From ZC4RG20 sp963782445 (lineage in GTDB: Bacteria > Pseudomonadota > Gammaproteobacteria > Steroidobacterales > Rariloculaceae), in assembly GCA_963782445.1 (NCBI GenBank), contig CAWAJM010000001.1, positions 3,286,001-3,350,000 of the forward strand: a stretch of DNA of 64,000 bases, written 5' to 3'. A program made the translations under genes and the position numbers. Positions 8,273 through 16,274 of this stretch are shown piece after piece (the first letter of the stretch is position 1; each line of letters starts with the position of its first letter). The notes beneath the pieces were generated by a model. It saw nothing but the letters and a program-made list of their open reading frames with translations. It ran no database searches and was not told the DNA's origin.

Positions 8273-9505
8273 CTACGTCGGCTTCGAGTCCGGGACGGGC
8301 GATCGCTGCAGGCGCCGCCACGCCGCGGGTGGGGTGCCCACGGACCGCTTGAACGCGCGCGCAAAGGCGGCTTCCGATTCGTATCCGACCTCGAGGGCGA
8401 TGGACGCGACGCTCGATTGCGTGTCGAGGAGCATGCGCGAGGCCAGCTGCATGCGCCAGCTCCCGAGATATTGCATCGGTGCCTGCCCGACGAACGAGAG
8501 GAAGCGCTCGTGCAGCGCCGAACGCGACAGGCCGACCTCGCGGCTCAACGCCTCCACGCTCCAGGGCGCGGCCGGCCGCTCGTGGAGCAGGGCCAACGCC
8601 CGCCCCACGAACCGATCGCGTAAGCCGGCGAGCCAACCTTCGGAGGCCTCGGGCAAGCGCTCCACATGGCGTCGGACGGCATCGACGAACAGCATCTCGC
8701 TTGCGCGCGCAAGCAGCGCCTCGCTGCCGGGGCGCCTGCTCGTGGACTCGGCCGCGACGAGATGCAAGAAGGGCTGGCACCAGGGCTCGCCAGGGCCGGC
8801 CGGCAAATGAAGGAGCCGCGGGAGCGTCGCCAGGACGGGATTGAACGGCCGCAGGTCGCAGCCGATGAAGCCGCAGACCAACGTCGTGGCTTCGCCGTCG
8901 CCCGAGCTCTCGGCGGGCGCCGCCTCGGCGACGACGTGCGCAGCCGCGCCGTCATAGCTGACACGGAAGGGGCGTGGATTCGCTTGCGTCTCGTAATACC
9001 AGCTCGCCTGCGGTTTCGCACGCATGCCGGGCGCGCTCGAGACGACATGCGCATCCCCTTGCGGCAAAAGAACGACGTTGCCGCGTCTGAGTTTGAGCGG
9101 CCGCTGCCCGACGATCCCCGCCCAGCACTCGCCCGCCGTCACGACGTGATACTCGATAACATGTTGGGCGCCGGGCATCACGGCAGCTGCAATGTCGCGG
9201 GAGGCTGGCGCTTCGGCCACCCATTTGCCCTCGCAGGTGACGCAATAGTAGACGGCGCTTTGGAGGCGCACGCTGCGCAGGACGTTGGAGAGGGTGTCGT
9301 AGCTCGTACGCGTGCTCTGGAGCCGTACCAGAGCGGATCTTCTCAGACCGCTGGTCGGTTGCCTAGCGGGCCAGCCTGAGCGGGGTGCGGAAACCCACCG
9401 TGGTGCACCTGCCCGTGGCCAATGTGCGCGGCGGATACGCGAGCCGACGCTCGCGCAGATCGAAGTTCCCGCGCTCGCCGCCACGGGCTCGGTGTTCCTC
9501 TGCAT
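8273..9505 (-). CDS. AraC-family transcriptional regulator, cupin N-terminal domain
   Basis: The protein has an AraC-type cupin sensor domain (VLRSVRLQSAVYYCVTCEGKW, then GAQHVIEYHVVTAGECW and RRGNVVLLPQGDAHVV) and a C-terminal double helix-turn-helix (WSVEALSREVGLSRSALHERF; ASIALEVGYESEAAFARAFKRSVGTPPAAWRR). Family members of this cupin_6 type usually begin just before the segment DTLSNVLRSVRL, encoded near 9305, but there is no ATG, GTG or TTG there; the nearest ATG in frame is at 9505. The true start is therefore unresolved, and it is possible that the original start codon was lost when the pseudogene-rich DNA to the right was joined. Likely autoregulatory or controlling a nearby enzyme gene; target unknown. 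Confidence 0.8.
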   Translation of the reverse strand: MQRNTEPVAASAGTSICASVGSRIRRAHWPRAGAPRWVSAPRSGWPARQPTSGLRRSALVRLQSTRTSYDTLSNVLRSVRLQSAVYYCVTCEGKWVAEAPASRDIAAAVMPGAQHVIEYHVVTAGECWAGIVGQRPLKLRRGNVVLLPQGDAHVVSSAPGMRAKPQASWYYETQANPRPFRVSYDGAAAHVVAEAAPAESSGDGEATTLVCGFIGCDLRPFNPVLATLPRLLHLPAGPGEPWCQPFLHLVAAESTSRRPGSEALLARASEMLFVDAVRRHVERLPEASEGWLAGLRDRFVGRALALLHERPAAPWSVEALSREVGLSRSALHERFLSFVGQAPMQYLGSWRMQLASRMLLDTQSSVASIALEVGYESEAAFARAFKRSVGTPPAAWRRLQRSPVPDSKPT

Positions 9506-9686
9506 TCCGGAGCACGTGCGGCTACAGCTCAAGCTCGAGGTTCTTGAGCAGCGCGAGGTCAAGCTTGCGGACGGCTCGCGCGCCACCTATCCGTACGTCG
9601 GCCCGATCGTGCTGCGCTTCAGGAATCGCACGGGTTTTGTGGGTGCCCTCGTGCTCGGCGACGAAGTGCTGCTCGGGGGGTGGTGA
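9385..9686 (+). pseudogene. Degenerate retropepsin-like (clan AA) aspartic protease
   Basis: The frame contains SVFLCIPEHVRLQLKLEVLEQREV, ADGSRATYPYVGPIVLRF and FVGALVLGDEVLLG in short stretches, which are the landmarks of the single-domain clan AA aspartic protease family of bacteria. Three lesions are visible. The N-terminal piece (VVHLPVANVR, from 9397) is in a different frame from the rest. The catalytic DTG triad is replaced by ATG residues (Ala-Thr-Gly), a one-base GAC to GCC change. And the protein stops right after LLGGW, where relatives continue with a conserved P-M-E-D-M segment. It is probably non-functional. Confidence 0.75.
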
Positions 9687-9689
9687 GCG

Positions 9690-10056
9690 CGACGGTAACG
9701 CGTCGGGCGCGTGCTGCTCGGCGACCGACGCGGCACGCGCGAGCTGCGCGAGGGCCTCCTCGGTATTGCCGACGGCGAGATAGGCATACGCCCATTCTCA
9801 ATCGCCCCATCTCGACTCGCACGATCGAGTCGACGGCCGGATCGAAGCGCTCGTCGCGGCGAAAGACGTCGATGGCGATACGGTGTTGATTCAACCCGTC
9901 TGCGACGCCGTTAAGCTCGGCCTCGACGAGGTACTCGAGCAGGGGAAACATGCGGCCCGCGCGGACGAAGGCAGGGCGCTCGGCGATGCGCGCTAGGTGT
10001 GCCTGGACGGAGTCGCTCCGTGCCGGATCGGTCGTGGCGGTGCTGCTAGCGGTCAT
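9690..10056 (-). pseudogene. Remnant of a large TPR-type regulator: N-terminal module joined to a TPR tail
   Basis: The first about 75 residues (VQAHLARIAERPAFVRAGR, LLEYLVEAELNG, FRRDERFDPAVDSIVRVEMGRLR) match the conserved N-terminal module found on adenylate-cyclase-like and TPR-containing signalling proteins; the same module occurs intact in the gene at 13950-14870. Directly after it, in another frame, the DNA encodes AYLAVGNTEEALAQLARAA, a TPR-like C-terminal tail. Full-length relatives are several hundred residues, so the middle has been deleted and the join is out of frame. Confidence 0.7.
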
Positions 10057-10131
10057 TCGGACGCCCGGATCTTCGACGTACCCAAGAACTCTAGTGGCTT
10101 ATCCGGGCTACGGCCAGCCGAAGATCCGAGA

Positions 10132-10365
10132 GTGGAATGGGTGGAAACATACACGGATGCGCTGCGCGCAGCAGCCGCGATCGTCGAGCTTCCGGACGAT
10201 CTCACCGGTCGCCTGGCAGCCGCCGTCCGCCTCAGAAACATCCTGGCGCACATGTACCTCGATATTGATCATGGGAGGCTTTTCGACGAGCTCGCCTGGA
10301 TCGAAGACACCGAGACTTTTGCCGCTGCAGTCGAGCGTTGGGTGAGGATCGAAGAGCAGCGTTAG
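10132..10365 (+). pseudogene. 5'-truncated HepT-like toxin (DUF86) fragment
   Basis: The last about 75 codons read LPDDLTGRLAAAVRLRNILAHMYLDID then ELAWIEDTETFAAAVERWV. The RNILAHMY part is the RX4HXY motif of HepT-family (DUF86) ribonuclease toxins of MNT/HepT modules. HepT proteins are about 130-150 residues and begin with a helix bundle that is absent here; the upstream sequence in frame shows no similarity. No MNT-type nucleotidyltransferase antitoxin is present nearby. A remnant of a lost toxin-antitoxin pair. Confidence 0.75.
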
Positions 10366-10633
10366 CGTTCGCATCGCGCCGCATAAGTCCGGCGCGACAA
10401 GCAAGTAGCTACCGGGCGCCTGCTCCAGTCGGCGATTGCGTCGAGCCCTGTCTCCTTGCGCCTAGCGGCGGTCACGGGCAGAGGTAGCTACTTTTCGCCT
10501 CCTGCAAGATGTGGCACGTTCAACGCTTCGCGCTTCCGCCGTCGTTGCTCAGAGTTATGTTCCTATCGAGCCGATCGATCGCTCTCCGTATTCGCCCTCA
10601 TTTCGTGAGGACACAGAGGGTCGTTTCGCGCGC

Positions 10634-10787
10634 GTATCGCGTGGTCTGCTACCACCGCCGCGGTTATCCCGGCAGCGTTGCTGAGCACGGTGCGGCGGGC
10701 GATTACATCGAGCGCGCTGCCGCAGACGCCGCTGCCTTGCTGCGCGAGCTCGGTATCGCCCGCGCGCACGGGATCGGCCACTCGAGG
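10634..10787 (+). pseudogene. Internal fragment of an alpha/beta hydrolase
   Basis: Codons for YRVVCYHRRGYPGS, AAADAAALLRELGIARAHGIGHS match the stretch from strand beta-4 to the nucleophile elbow of alpha/beta hydrolases; the sequence breaks off exactly at GHS, where a GHSxGG elbow is expected, and the following metallo-hydrolase gene begins 9 bp later. Neither the start nor the catalytic Asp/His half is present. Confidence 0.65.
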
Positions 10788-10795
10788 CATGTGAA

Positions 10796-11707
10796 GTGCG
10801 TTTGAAGCTCGTTCGTTGTGTCTTTTTTTGCGGCGCTCTGATCGCCATTGCCGCGGCAGCGGATTCGCCGCATTTCGAGCCCTGGATAAACGGCGTCGAG
10901 GATAGCGAGCCTGCGCTTCAGGTTCAGGCGATCGATCGAGACACCTTCGTGATCCGCGAGTCCTTCAAGGCCAGCGCGAACGCGCCTTTCGTTTACCTCT
11001 TGTTCGGCTCCGACGAGGCCTTGCTGATCGACACGGGCGACGGCGAGTGGCCGATCCGCGCCGCCGTTGACCGCATCATCACCGACTGGCTCGCGCAGGA
11101 GCATCGCGCCTCCATTTCGTTGGTCGTCGCGCATTCGCACTCCCACAGCGACCATCACGCCGGCGACCGCGAGTTTTACGATAGGCCGGATACCGTGGTC
11201 GTCGATCTTCATCCCGCGGACGTGGCCGCTTTCTTCGGCATCGAACACTGGCCGCAGGACGCAGCGGCCTACGATCTGGGAGGCCGCTTGCTCGACGTGA
11301 TCCCGACACCCGGCCACGAGGCAACGCATATCGCCGTCTACGATAGACGTACGAAGACACTTTTTTCCGGCGATAGCGTGCTGCCTGCCCACGTGCTCAT
11401 TCCCTTGGATGAGTTCGACACGTTTCGAGCCAGCATCGAGCGCCTCGCAGCCTTCGCTCGGCGAAATGGGATCGAAACCATCCTCGGCGGCCACGTGGAA
11501 ATGTCGGCGCAGCCGCGAAAGGATTTCGACCTGGGCGCCGAGTCTCACCCGGACGAGCGGGCCCTCCCGCTCGATATCGATGCCCTGTTCGAGCTGGAAT
11601 CGGCCCTGCGGGCGATGGAGGAAACTCCGCGCGTGGAGATGCACGGCTCCTTCGCTATCGTGCCGTTACCTCACGAGGTGTTGGCGCCGTACGAGCTCCG
11701 GAATTGA
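10796..11707 (+). CDS. Metallo-beta-lactamase-fold hydrolase, exported
   Basis: 303 residues starting with GTG at 10796. A signal peptide covers about residues 1-22. The metal-binding motif HSHSHSDHHAGD lies near residues 112-123, with the later metal ligands in TPGHEATHIAVYD (His near 182) and SGDSVLPAH (Asp near 200) and the final GGH near 228. This is an intact MBL-fold hydrolase, not a classical beta-lactamase; substrates in the family are diverse (lactones, thioesters, phosphodiesters). It follows the alpha/beta hydrolase fragment at once and is 90 bp upstream of the tannase-family gene in the same direction. Confidence 0.85.
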   Translation: MRLKLVRCVFFCGALIAIAAAADSPHFEPWINGVEDSEPALQVQAIDRDTFVIRESFKASANAPFVYLLFGSDEALLIDTGDGEWPIRAAVDRIITDWLAQEHRASISLVVAHSHSHSDHHAGDREFYDRPDTVVVDLHPADVAAFFGIEHWPQDAAAYDLGGRLLDVIPTPGHEATHIAVYDRRTKTLFSGDSVLPAHVLIPLDEFDTFRASIERLAAFARRNGIETILGGHVEMSAQPRKDFDLGAESHPDERALPLDIDALFELESALRAMEETPRVEMHGSFAIVPLPHEVLAPYELRN

Positions 11708-11797
11708 GCGGACCAAGCGAGCGAGATCTTGTCACTCGGGCGCCGCGGCCCGGATGATGCGGGCCGGCAGTGGGGCCGGGCCAGTGGAGGGGGAGGC

Positions 11798-13354
11798 ATG
11801 AAGCTGCTACCCATTTGCAGTCTTGCGGCGCTTGCGCTCGGCGCCGCCAGTTGTCATTCGCCGGACGGCGTCGCCGGCGGCGAGGCGCAGGAGCGGCAGC
11901 CCCAAAGCTGCGACGCGCTTTCTGCCTTGGCGTTGCCGAACACGACGGTCACCCATGCCGCAAGCGTCCCGGCGGGCGCGTTCGTCTCCGACGTGGCGCC
12001 ACCCTTCTTTGCTCCGCCCGCCGACTATGCCGCGTTGCCGGCCTTTTGCCGCGTGGCCGCGACGGTCACGCCCGTGCCCGGCTCGGAGATCGAGTTTGAG
12101 CTCTGGCTGCCCAAGCAGGGCTGGAACGGACGTTTCGTCGGCGTCGGCGACGGCGCCAACATGGGGGCCATCCATCACTGGGACATGGCCCCCTATCTCG
12201 CCGCGGGCTACGCCGTCGCCAATTCCAACACCGGCCACGACGGCGGCCCGATCGACGGAGGCTTCATGCGGCGGCACGAAGCCCTCGTCGACTTCGCCGG
12301 CCGGTCCGAGCACGAGATGACCGTCAAAGCGAAAGCGCTCGTCGCGGCCTATTACGGCCGGTCCCCGGACCACGCGTATTTTACGGGCTGCTCCACAGGC
12401 GGGCGCCAAGCGCTCGCCGAAGCGCAACGTTACCCAAACGACTACGACGGAATCTCCGCCTTCGCCGCCGTGGCCAACTGGGTGCCGCTCAATACGTGGG
12501 CGCTCTACGTCGAGCGAATCCTTACGGACAAGTCGGTGCCCATGCTGACGGGCAAGCTGACCATGATTCGGGACGCCGCCGTCGTCGCCTGCGACAACTT
12601 GGATGGAGTCACCGACCGCGTCGTCGAAGATCCCCGCGCTTGCCGTTTCGACCCGGCCGTGCTCGCCTGTAAGGCCGCGGATGGACCCGACTGCCTCAAC
12701 GAAGCCGAGGTTACTGCCGTTCAAAGGCTCTACGCGGGGCCGGCCAATCCGCGCACCGGCGAGCGCCTCTACAAGCCGGGGCCGCCGACGGGCGAAACGG
12801 TGTGGGCGTTCTACACGCCCGACATGCTCCCTTTCGCCGACGAGTACTTCCCCAACGCCGTGTTCGACGATCCCGACTGGAAGATTTCGGACTTCGACTT
12901 CGATGCCGACGTGACGCGCACGCGGGAGGCGGATGGCGGGCTCATGTCGCCGCGCAATCCCGATCTCTCGGCCTTCGCGGCGCATGGCGGCAAGCTGCTC
13001 ATGCTGCACGGCTGGTCGGATGGGGCCGTATCGCCGTTCGACAGCATCAGCTATTACGAGAGTGTCCGGGACAAGATGGGCTCGGACGCGGAAAGCTCGG
13101 TTCGCCTGTTCATGCTGCCTGGGGTCGAGCATTGCTCAGGCGGTGAGGGACCGGATCGGGTCGACGAGCTTGCGGCGCTGCAGAGCTGGGTCGAGGACGG
13201 CCGTGCACCGGAGCGTATTCTCGCGAGCAGGCAGTTGCCGGACGCTCGAACGCGCACGCGCCCGCTCTGCGCATACCCGCAGGTCGCGCGCTACGACGGG
13301 GCGGGAAGCACCGACGAAGCGCAGAACTTCACCTGCGCCGCCGAGGCGAAGTGA
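11798..13354 (+). CDS. Tannase/feruloyl esterase family lipoprotein
   Basis: 518 residues from ATG 11798, preceded by a GGAGG-rich ribosome site. The N-terminus is a lipoprotein signal (ALGAASC, lipobox Cys near residue 19), so the enzyme is probably anchored in the outer membrane or exported. The nucleophile motif GCSTGGRQ is near residue 197 and PGVEHCSGG near residue 443, which together form the disulfide-linked CS-D-HC catalytic arrangement of tannase/feruloyl esterases; the Asp is likely in HGWSDG near 407. It should hydrolyse ester bonds of plant phenolic esters or related aromatic esters. Length is normal for the family. Confidence 0.9.
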   Translation: MKLLPICSLAALALGAASCHSPDGVAGGEAQERQPQSCDALSALALPNTTVTHAASVPAGAFVSDVAPPFFAPPADYAALPAFCRVAATVTPVPGSEIEFELWLPKQGWNGRFVGVGDGANMGAIHHWDMAPYLAAGYAVANSNTGHDGGPIDGGFMRRHEALVDFAGRSEHEMTVKAKALVAAYYGRSPDHAYFTGCSTGGRQALAEAQRYPNDYDGISAFAAVANWVPLNTWALYVERILTDKSVPMLTGKLTMIRDAAVVACDNLDGVTDRVVEDPRACRFDPAVLACKAADGPDCLNEAEVTAVQRLYAGPANPRTGERLYKPGPPTGETVWAFYTPDMLPFADEYFPNAVFDDPDWKISDFDFDADVTRTREADGGLMSPRNPDLSAFAAHGGKLLMLHGWSDGAVSPFDSISYYESVRDKMGSDAESSVRLFMLPGVEHCSGGEGPDRVDELAALQSWVEDGRAPERILASRQLPDARTRTRPLCAYPQVARYDGAGSTDEAQNFTCAAEAK

Positions 13355-13359
13355 TCCTC

Positions 13360-13728
13360 GGTCCGCCGCTCCCATGCCCGAAGCGCCGCCTCCGTGGACT
13401 CGGGCGTCACATTCCGGATCTGCCGACAGCGCTCTTCCACCTGCGCCGCCGCCGCGTTCAGGGCATCGTCGAGCAGCGCTTTCTCTTCCACAAGATGCGC
13501 TACCCGCGTCAGCGCTCGAGCTTTCGAGTACGACAGTTGCCGCGCCGCAAACTCCGCCGAAATCGCCGGCAGCTCGCGCAGCGCGTGCGCCGTGCGCACC
13601 TTCTCGCGTGCCGCCGAGATCGAAATCCGCCAGCGCCAGGCGAGCCACTCGGCGCAGTTCTTGTAGCTCCACTTCGCCCAGCCGAAGCGATCGTCGAACT
13701 CGCGGATGAGCATGAGCAGTCGATACCT
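13360..13728 (-). pseudogene. DUF222 (HNH-endonuclease-associated) domain fragment
   Basis: The minus strand encodes LLMLIREFDDRFGWAKW, CAEWLAWRWRISISAAREKV, LRELPAISAEFAARQLSYSK and ARALTRVA, clear DUF222 landmarks. Full proteins continue into a C-terminal HNH nuclease and start about 50 residues earlier; both parts are missing. The fragment abuts the DUF4159 remnant on the opposite strand at about 13730 and overlaps the tannase stop region on the other side. Confidence 0.8.
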
Positions 13729-13740
13729 CCCGGCGTGCAG

Positions 13741-13935
13741 ATGACAGGCCAGGGCTACGTCCCGCACTGGCGCGGCATTTACGACGACGACGGGCGCCTC
13801 ATGGTCGCGATCAATTGGAACATGGATCTCGGCGACGCCTCGGAGCATGCCGACGTTCCGGAGTACCCGGAAAAGATGACGGCACTCGCTTATCGGTATG
13901 CGCTCAACTACACCGCGTATTCGATGACCCACTGA
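13741..13935 (+). pseudogene. C-terminal fragment of a DUF4159 protein
   Basis: The 64 codons (MTGQGYVPHWRGIYDDDG, LMVAINWNMDLGDA, YPEKMTALAYRYALNY) match the very C-terminus of DUF4159-domain proteins, which are normally over 200 residues. The similarity starts at the junction with the DUF222 fragment, so both genes were cut at the same point. Confidence 0.8.
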
Positions 13936-13949
13936 CGATTAAAGGGTGG

Positions 13950-14870
13950 CTACCCCCGCCTGACTCGAGCCGGCTTGTCGTGGCCGACGGCAGAGCCGCC
14001 TTCCAGCAACTCGCCAAGCCGATCGTATGTCGCGTGGATGCCGGCCAATAAGCCCGATGCCATGAAGGCCTCATAGGCCGCCCGCGTCGGATACAGCGCG
14101 GCGACGTTCAGAGTGGACTCCTGACCTCGCTCGCCGAACCGTATCTCGACGCGGATCTCATCCGCCTCGGTGCCGCTCCAGCGTTCGAAATGAACGATGC
14201 GCTCGCCGGGCTCGAGCTCGACAATGCGGCAGCGCTGGACGGCTTCCGTTCCGTCCGGACCGCGCGTCACCAAGAGGCATCGGCCGCCGACGCGCATATC
14301 CAGTTCGCAAACGACGAGCTCCCAATGCGGCGCACCGTACCATTGACGAAGCCGATCGGGACGGGTCCAGGCTTCGTAGAGAGCTGTGCGCGGCGCGCGG
14401 AAGACGCGTTTGATCAGGACCTGCCGTTCGGCCGGCGTGCCTATCGTCTCGGGGTTCGCGATGTAGGCCCAGCCGTACCGAAGCGAGTCGAGCTTCCGAG
14501 GCTCGCCGCCGATCACGGAAGGCGCACTCGAGCCAGACCGCACCTTGATCGCCGGCACGTAGCGGCCTTTGGGAATCTCGATGACGATGGCGTCGGCGGC
14601 GCCGTCGGTGGCGTAGTATTCGCGCAGCTTGTTGCGAAGCCGGCCGATCTCGACGCGCACGATCGCGTCGATTTTGGGGTCGAAGCGCTCGCCGCGGCTG
14701 AAGACGGCCCGTGCGATCGAGCCCTGGCTGATCCGCTGCGCGGTGCCGTGCGCGACGGCGTCGACGAGATACTCGAGCAGAGGCAATACCCGACCGCCGC
14801 CCGCGAACAACGGGCTCGCGGACATCTTGCGAAATTGAGCGCGAATGCGGGAGGGTGACTCCGACGACAT
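13950..14870 (-). CDS. Fusion of TPR-regulator N-terminal module to an SRPBCC/AHSA1 domain
   Basis: 306 residues from ATG 14870 (a GTG two codons earlier is also possible), with GGGAGAG upstream. Residues about 8-105 are the module seen at the N-terminus of adenylate-cyclase-like/TPR proteins (IRAQFRKMSASPLFAGG, FDPKIDAIVRVEIGRLRNKL, IEIPKGRYVPAI). Residues about 150-295 are an SRPBCC (START-like, AHSA1) domain: LIKRVFRAPRTALYEAWTRP, LRQWYGAPHWEL, VGGRCLLV, GERIVHFERW. Such AHSA1-type proteins bind hydrophobic ligands, and free-standing ones often pair with ArsR regulators. The fusion suggests a ligand-sensing regulator, but that is inference. The same N-terminal module appears as a remnant at 9690-10056. 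Confidence 0.75.
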   Translation of the reverse strand: MSSESPSRIRAQFRKMSASPLFAGGGRVLPLLEYLVDAVAHGTAQRISQGSIARAVFSRGERFDPKIDAIVRVEIGRLRNKLREYYATDGAADAIVIEIPKGRYVPAIKVRSGSSAPSVIGGEPRKLDSLRYGWAYIANPETIGTPAERQVLIKRVFRAPRTALYEAWTRPDRLRQWYGAPHWELVVCELDMRVGGRCLLVTRGPDGTEAVQRCRIVELEPGERIVHFERWSGTEADEIRVEIRFGERGQESTLNVAALYPTRAAYEAFMASGLLAGIHATYDRLGELLEGGSAVGHDKPARVRRG

Positions 14871-14994
14871 TGTCACCCGACTCTCCCTTGTGGCCTACCC
14901 GAAGTACTAGCTAGCGTCCGTAGTACGGCAAGTCAACCCTCCCCGCGTGTTCGGCGGGCGCGTAAGCGCCAGCGCTCGCGACCTCCGAGCGGCT

Positions 14995-15284
14995 TCAAGG
15001 CCGCGCTTCGAGGATGCCGTCGGGCTTGAGCGCTGCGCGCGCGTGCCGCGCTGCGCCCGAGGGGTCGGCCATGTCGTGCAGGCAGTCGAAGAAGGCGATG
15101 AGATCGTAGTCGCCGCCGGCGTAGGAGACTGCGTCCGCTTCCTCGAAGCGGACGTTGCTGGCGCCGGCTTCGCGGGCTCTCTGTCTCGCGGTCGCGACGG
15201 AGGCGTCGTGATCGTTGCGGCCTGCTCCGCGAGCGCACGGTAGAGACCGAGCTCGTCGCCGATCAGTGTGAGCACCGCGCTCAT
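14995..15284 (-). pseudogene. Internally deleted SAM-dependent methyltransferase
   Basis: The start (MSAVLTLIGDELGLYRALAEQ) matches the N-terminus of the Rv2258c-like methyltransferase family. After about 25 residues the matching sequence jumps, in another frame, to the middle of the same family: REAGASNVRFEEADAVSYAG then YDLIAFFDCLHDMADPSGAARH and LKPDGI. About 150 residues including the SAM-binding motif are missing and the 3' end is cut. Not functional. Confidence 0.75.
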
Positions 15285-15427
15285 CGAGGCGCCGAGACCC
15301 GGGTTAGACCTATGATGCCGCGGCAGCCGCTAGGAATCCGCCGCTCGACCGATTTAGACTGGGTGCCTCCGGCGTCCGCGGCGGCGCCGGCCACGACAAA
15401 TAACATTCGAAGCGGGAGTGGCAAATC

Positions 15428-16069
15428 ATGAGAACTCGATGGATCGCAGCCCTCGGTCTGCTCGCGCTCGGTGCGCAGGCCTCGGCGCAGCAGGCGGACC
15501 CGAAAATGAGCTTCTTCATCACGAGCGTCGGTTCGGGCAACGGAGCGGATCTCGGCGGCCTTGCAGGCGCGGATGCGCATTGCCAGGATCTGGCCGCGGC
15601 CGTCGGCGCCGGCGACAAGACCTGGCGAGCCTATCTGAGCGCCACGGCCGAGGACGGCAAGCCGGCCGTCAATGCGCGCGACCGTATCGGCGACGGCCCG
15701 TGGTACAACGCCAAGGGCGTCCAGGTCGCCGAGGACGTCGAGGACTTGCACAGCGACGACAACAAGCTCGGCAAGCAAACCTCGCTGACCGAGAAGGGCG
15801 AGGTCGTGAACGGACGCGGCGACAACCCCAATATGCACGACATGCTGACCGGCTCCGAGCTCGACGGCACCGTCTCGAAGGCGGGCAACACCTGCGGCAA
15901 TTGGACGAGCTCGGGCGAAGGCACGGCCAACCTGGGCCATCACGATCGGCAGGGCGGCGGGCAAAACCCGACGTCCTGGAATTTCGCGCATCCCTCGCGC
16001 GGCTGCAGTCAGGCGAATCTCGTCTCGACGGGCGGCAACGGCCTGTATTACTGCTTCGCCACCGAATGA
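15428..16069 (+). CDS. Secreted lectin-like protein
   Basis: 213 residues with a signal peptide cleaved near ASAQQ (residue 22). The mature part has the pattern FFITSVGSGNGADLGGLAGADAHC with W-R-A-Y-L-S following, and ends GGNGLYYCFA, resembling extracellular C-type-lectin-fold proteins annotated in proteobacteria simply as lectin. Four conserved-looking cysteines (near residues 58, 158, 197 and 210) could form two disulfides. The cellular role and any ligand are unknown. GGGAG lies upstream of the start. Confidence 0.7.
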   Translation: MRTRWIAALGLLALGAQASAQQADPKMSFFITSVGSGNGADLGGLAGADAHCQDLAAAVGAGDKTWRAYLSATAEDGKPAVNARDRIGDGPWYNAKGVQVAEDVEDLHSDDNKLGKQTSLTEKGEVVNGRGDNPNMHDMLTGSELDGTVSKAGNTCGNWTSSGEGTANLGHHDRQGGGQNPTSWNFAHPSRGCSQANLVSTGGNGLYYCFATE

Positions 16070-16116
16070 CGCTCGACTGGGCGCCGGCCCGCGTGGCGCG
16101 GCCGGCGCCGAGGTCG

Positions 16117-16240
16117 TAAAGTCTTCCGGCATCGTGCTCTTCCTGCGCGAGCGGCCCCCGACGAGACCGACGCGCGGCACGGCGTTCGATCATATCGGTT
16201 TCGCCGTGCCGGACGTGGGCAAGGTCGCCGCGCGCCGTCG
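16117..16240 (+). pseudogene. VOC/glyoxalase-family fragment
   Basis: About 40 codons read SSGIVLFLRERPPTRPTRG then FDHIGFAVPDVGKV, the pattern of the second half-module start in VOC (glyoxalase/bleomycin resistance) proteins. Nothing recognisable is found on either side, and the palindromic element follows. A very short remnant; could be chance in its flanks. Confidence 0.5.
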
Positions 16241-16274
16241 CGAACGGGTACGGGCTCACGGTCGGCCGGGAGCC

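Noticed and set aside
11807..13132. 441-codon minus-strand open frame
   Set aside because: Antisense to the tannase-family gene, which has all catalytic motifs.
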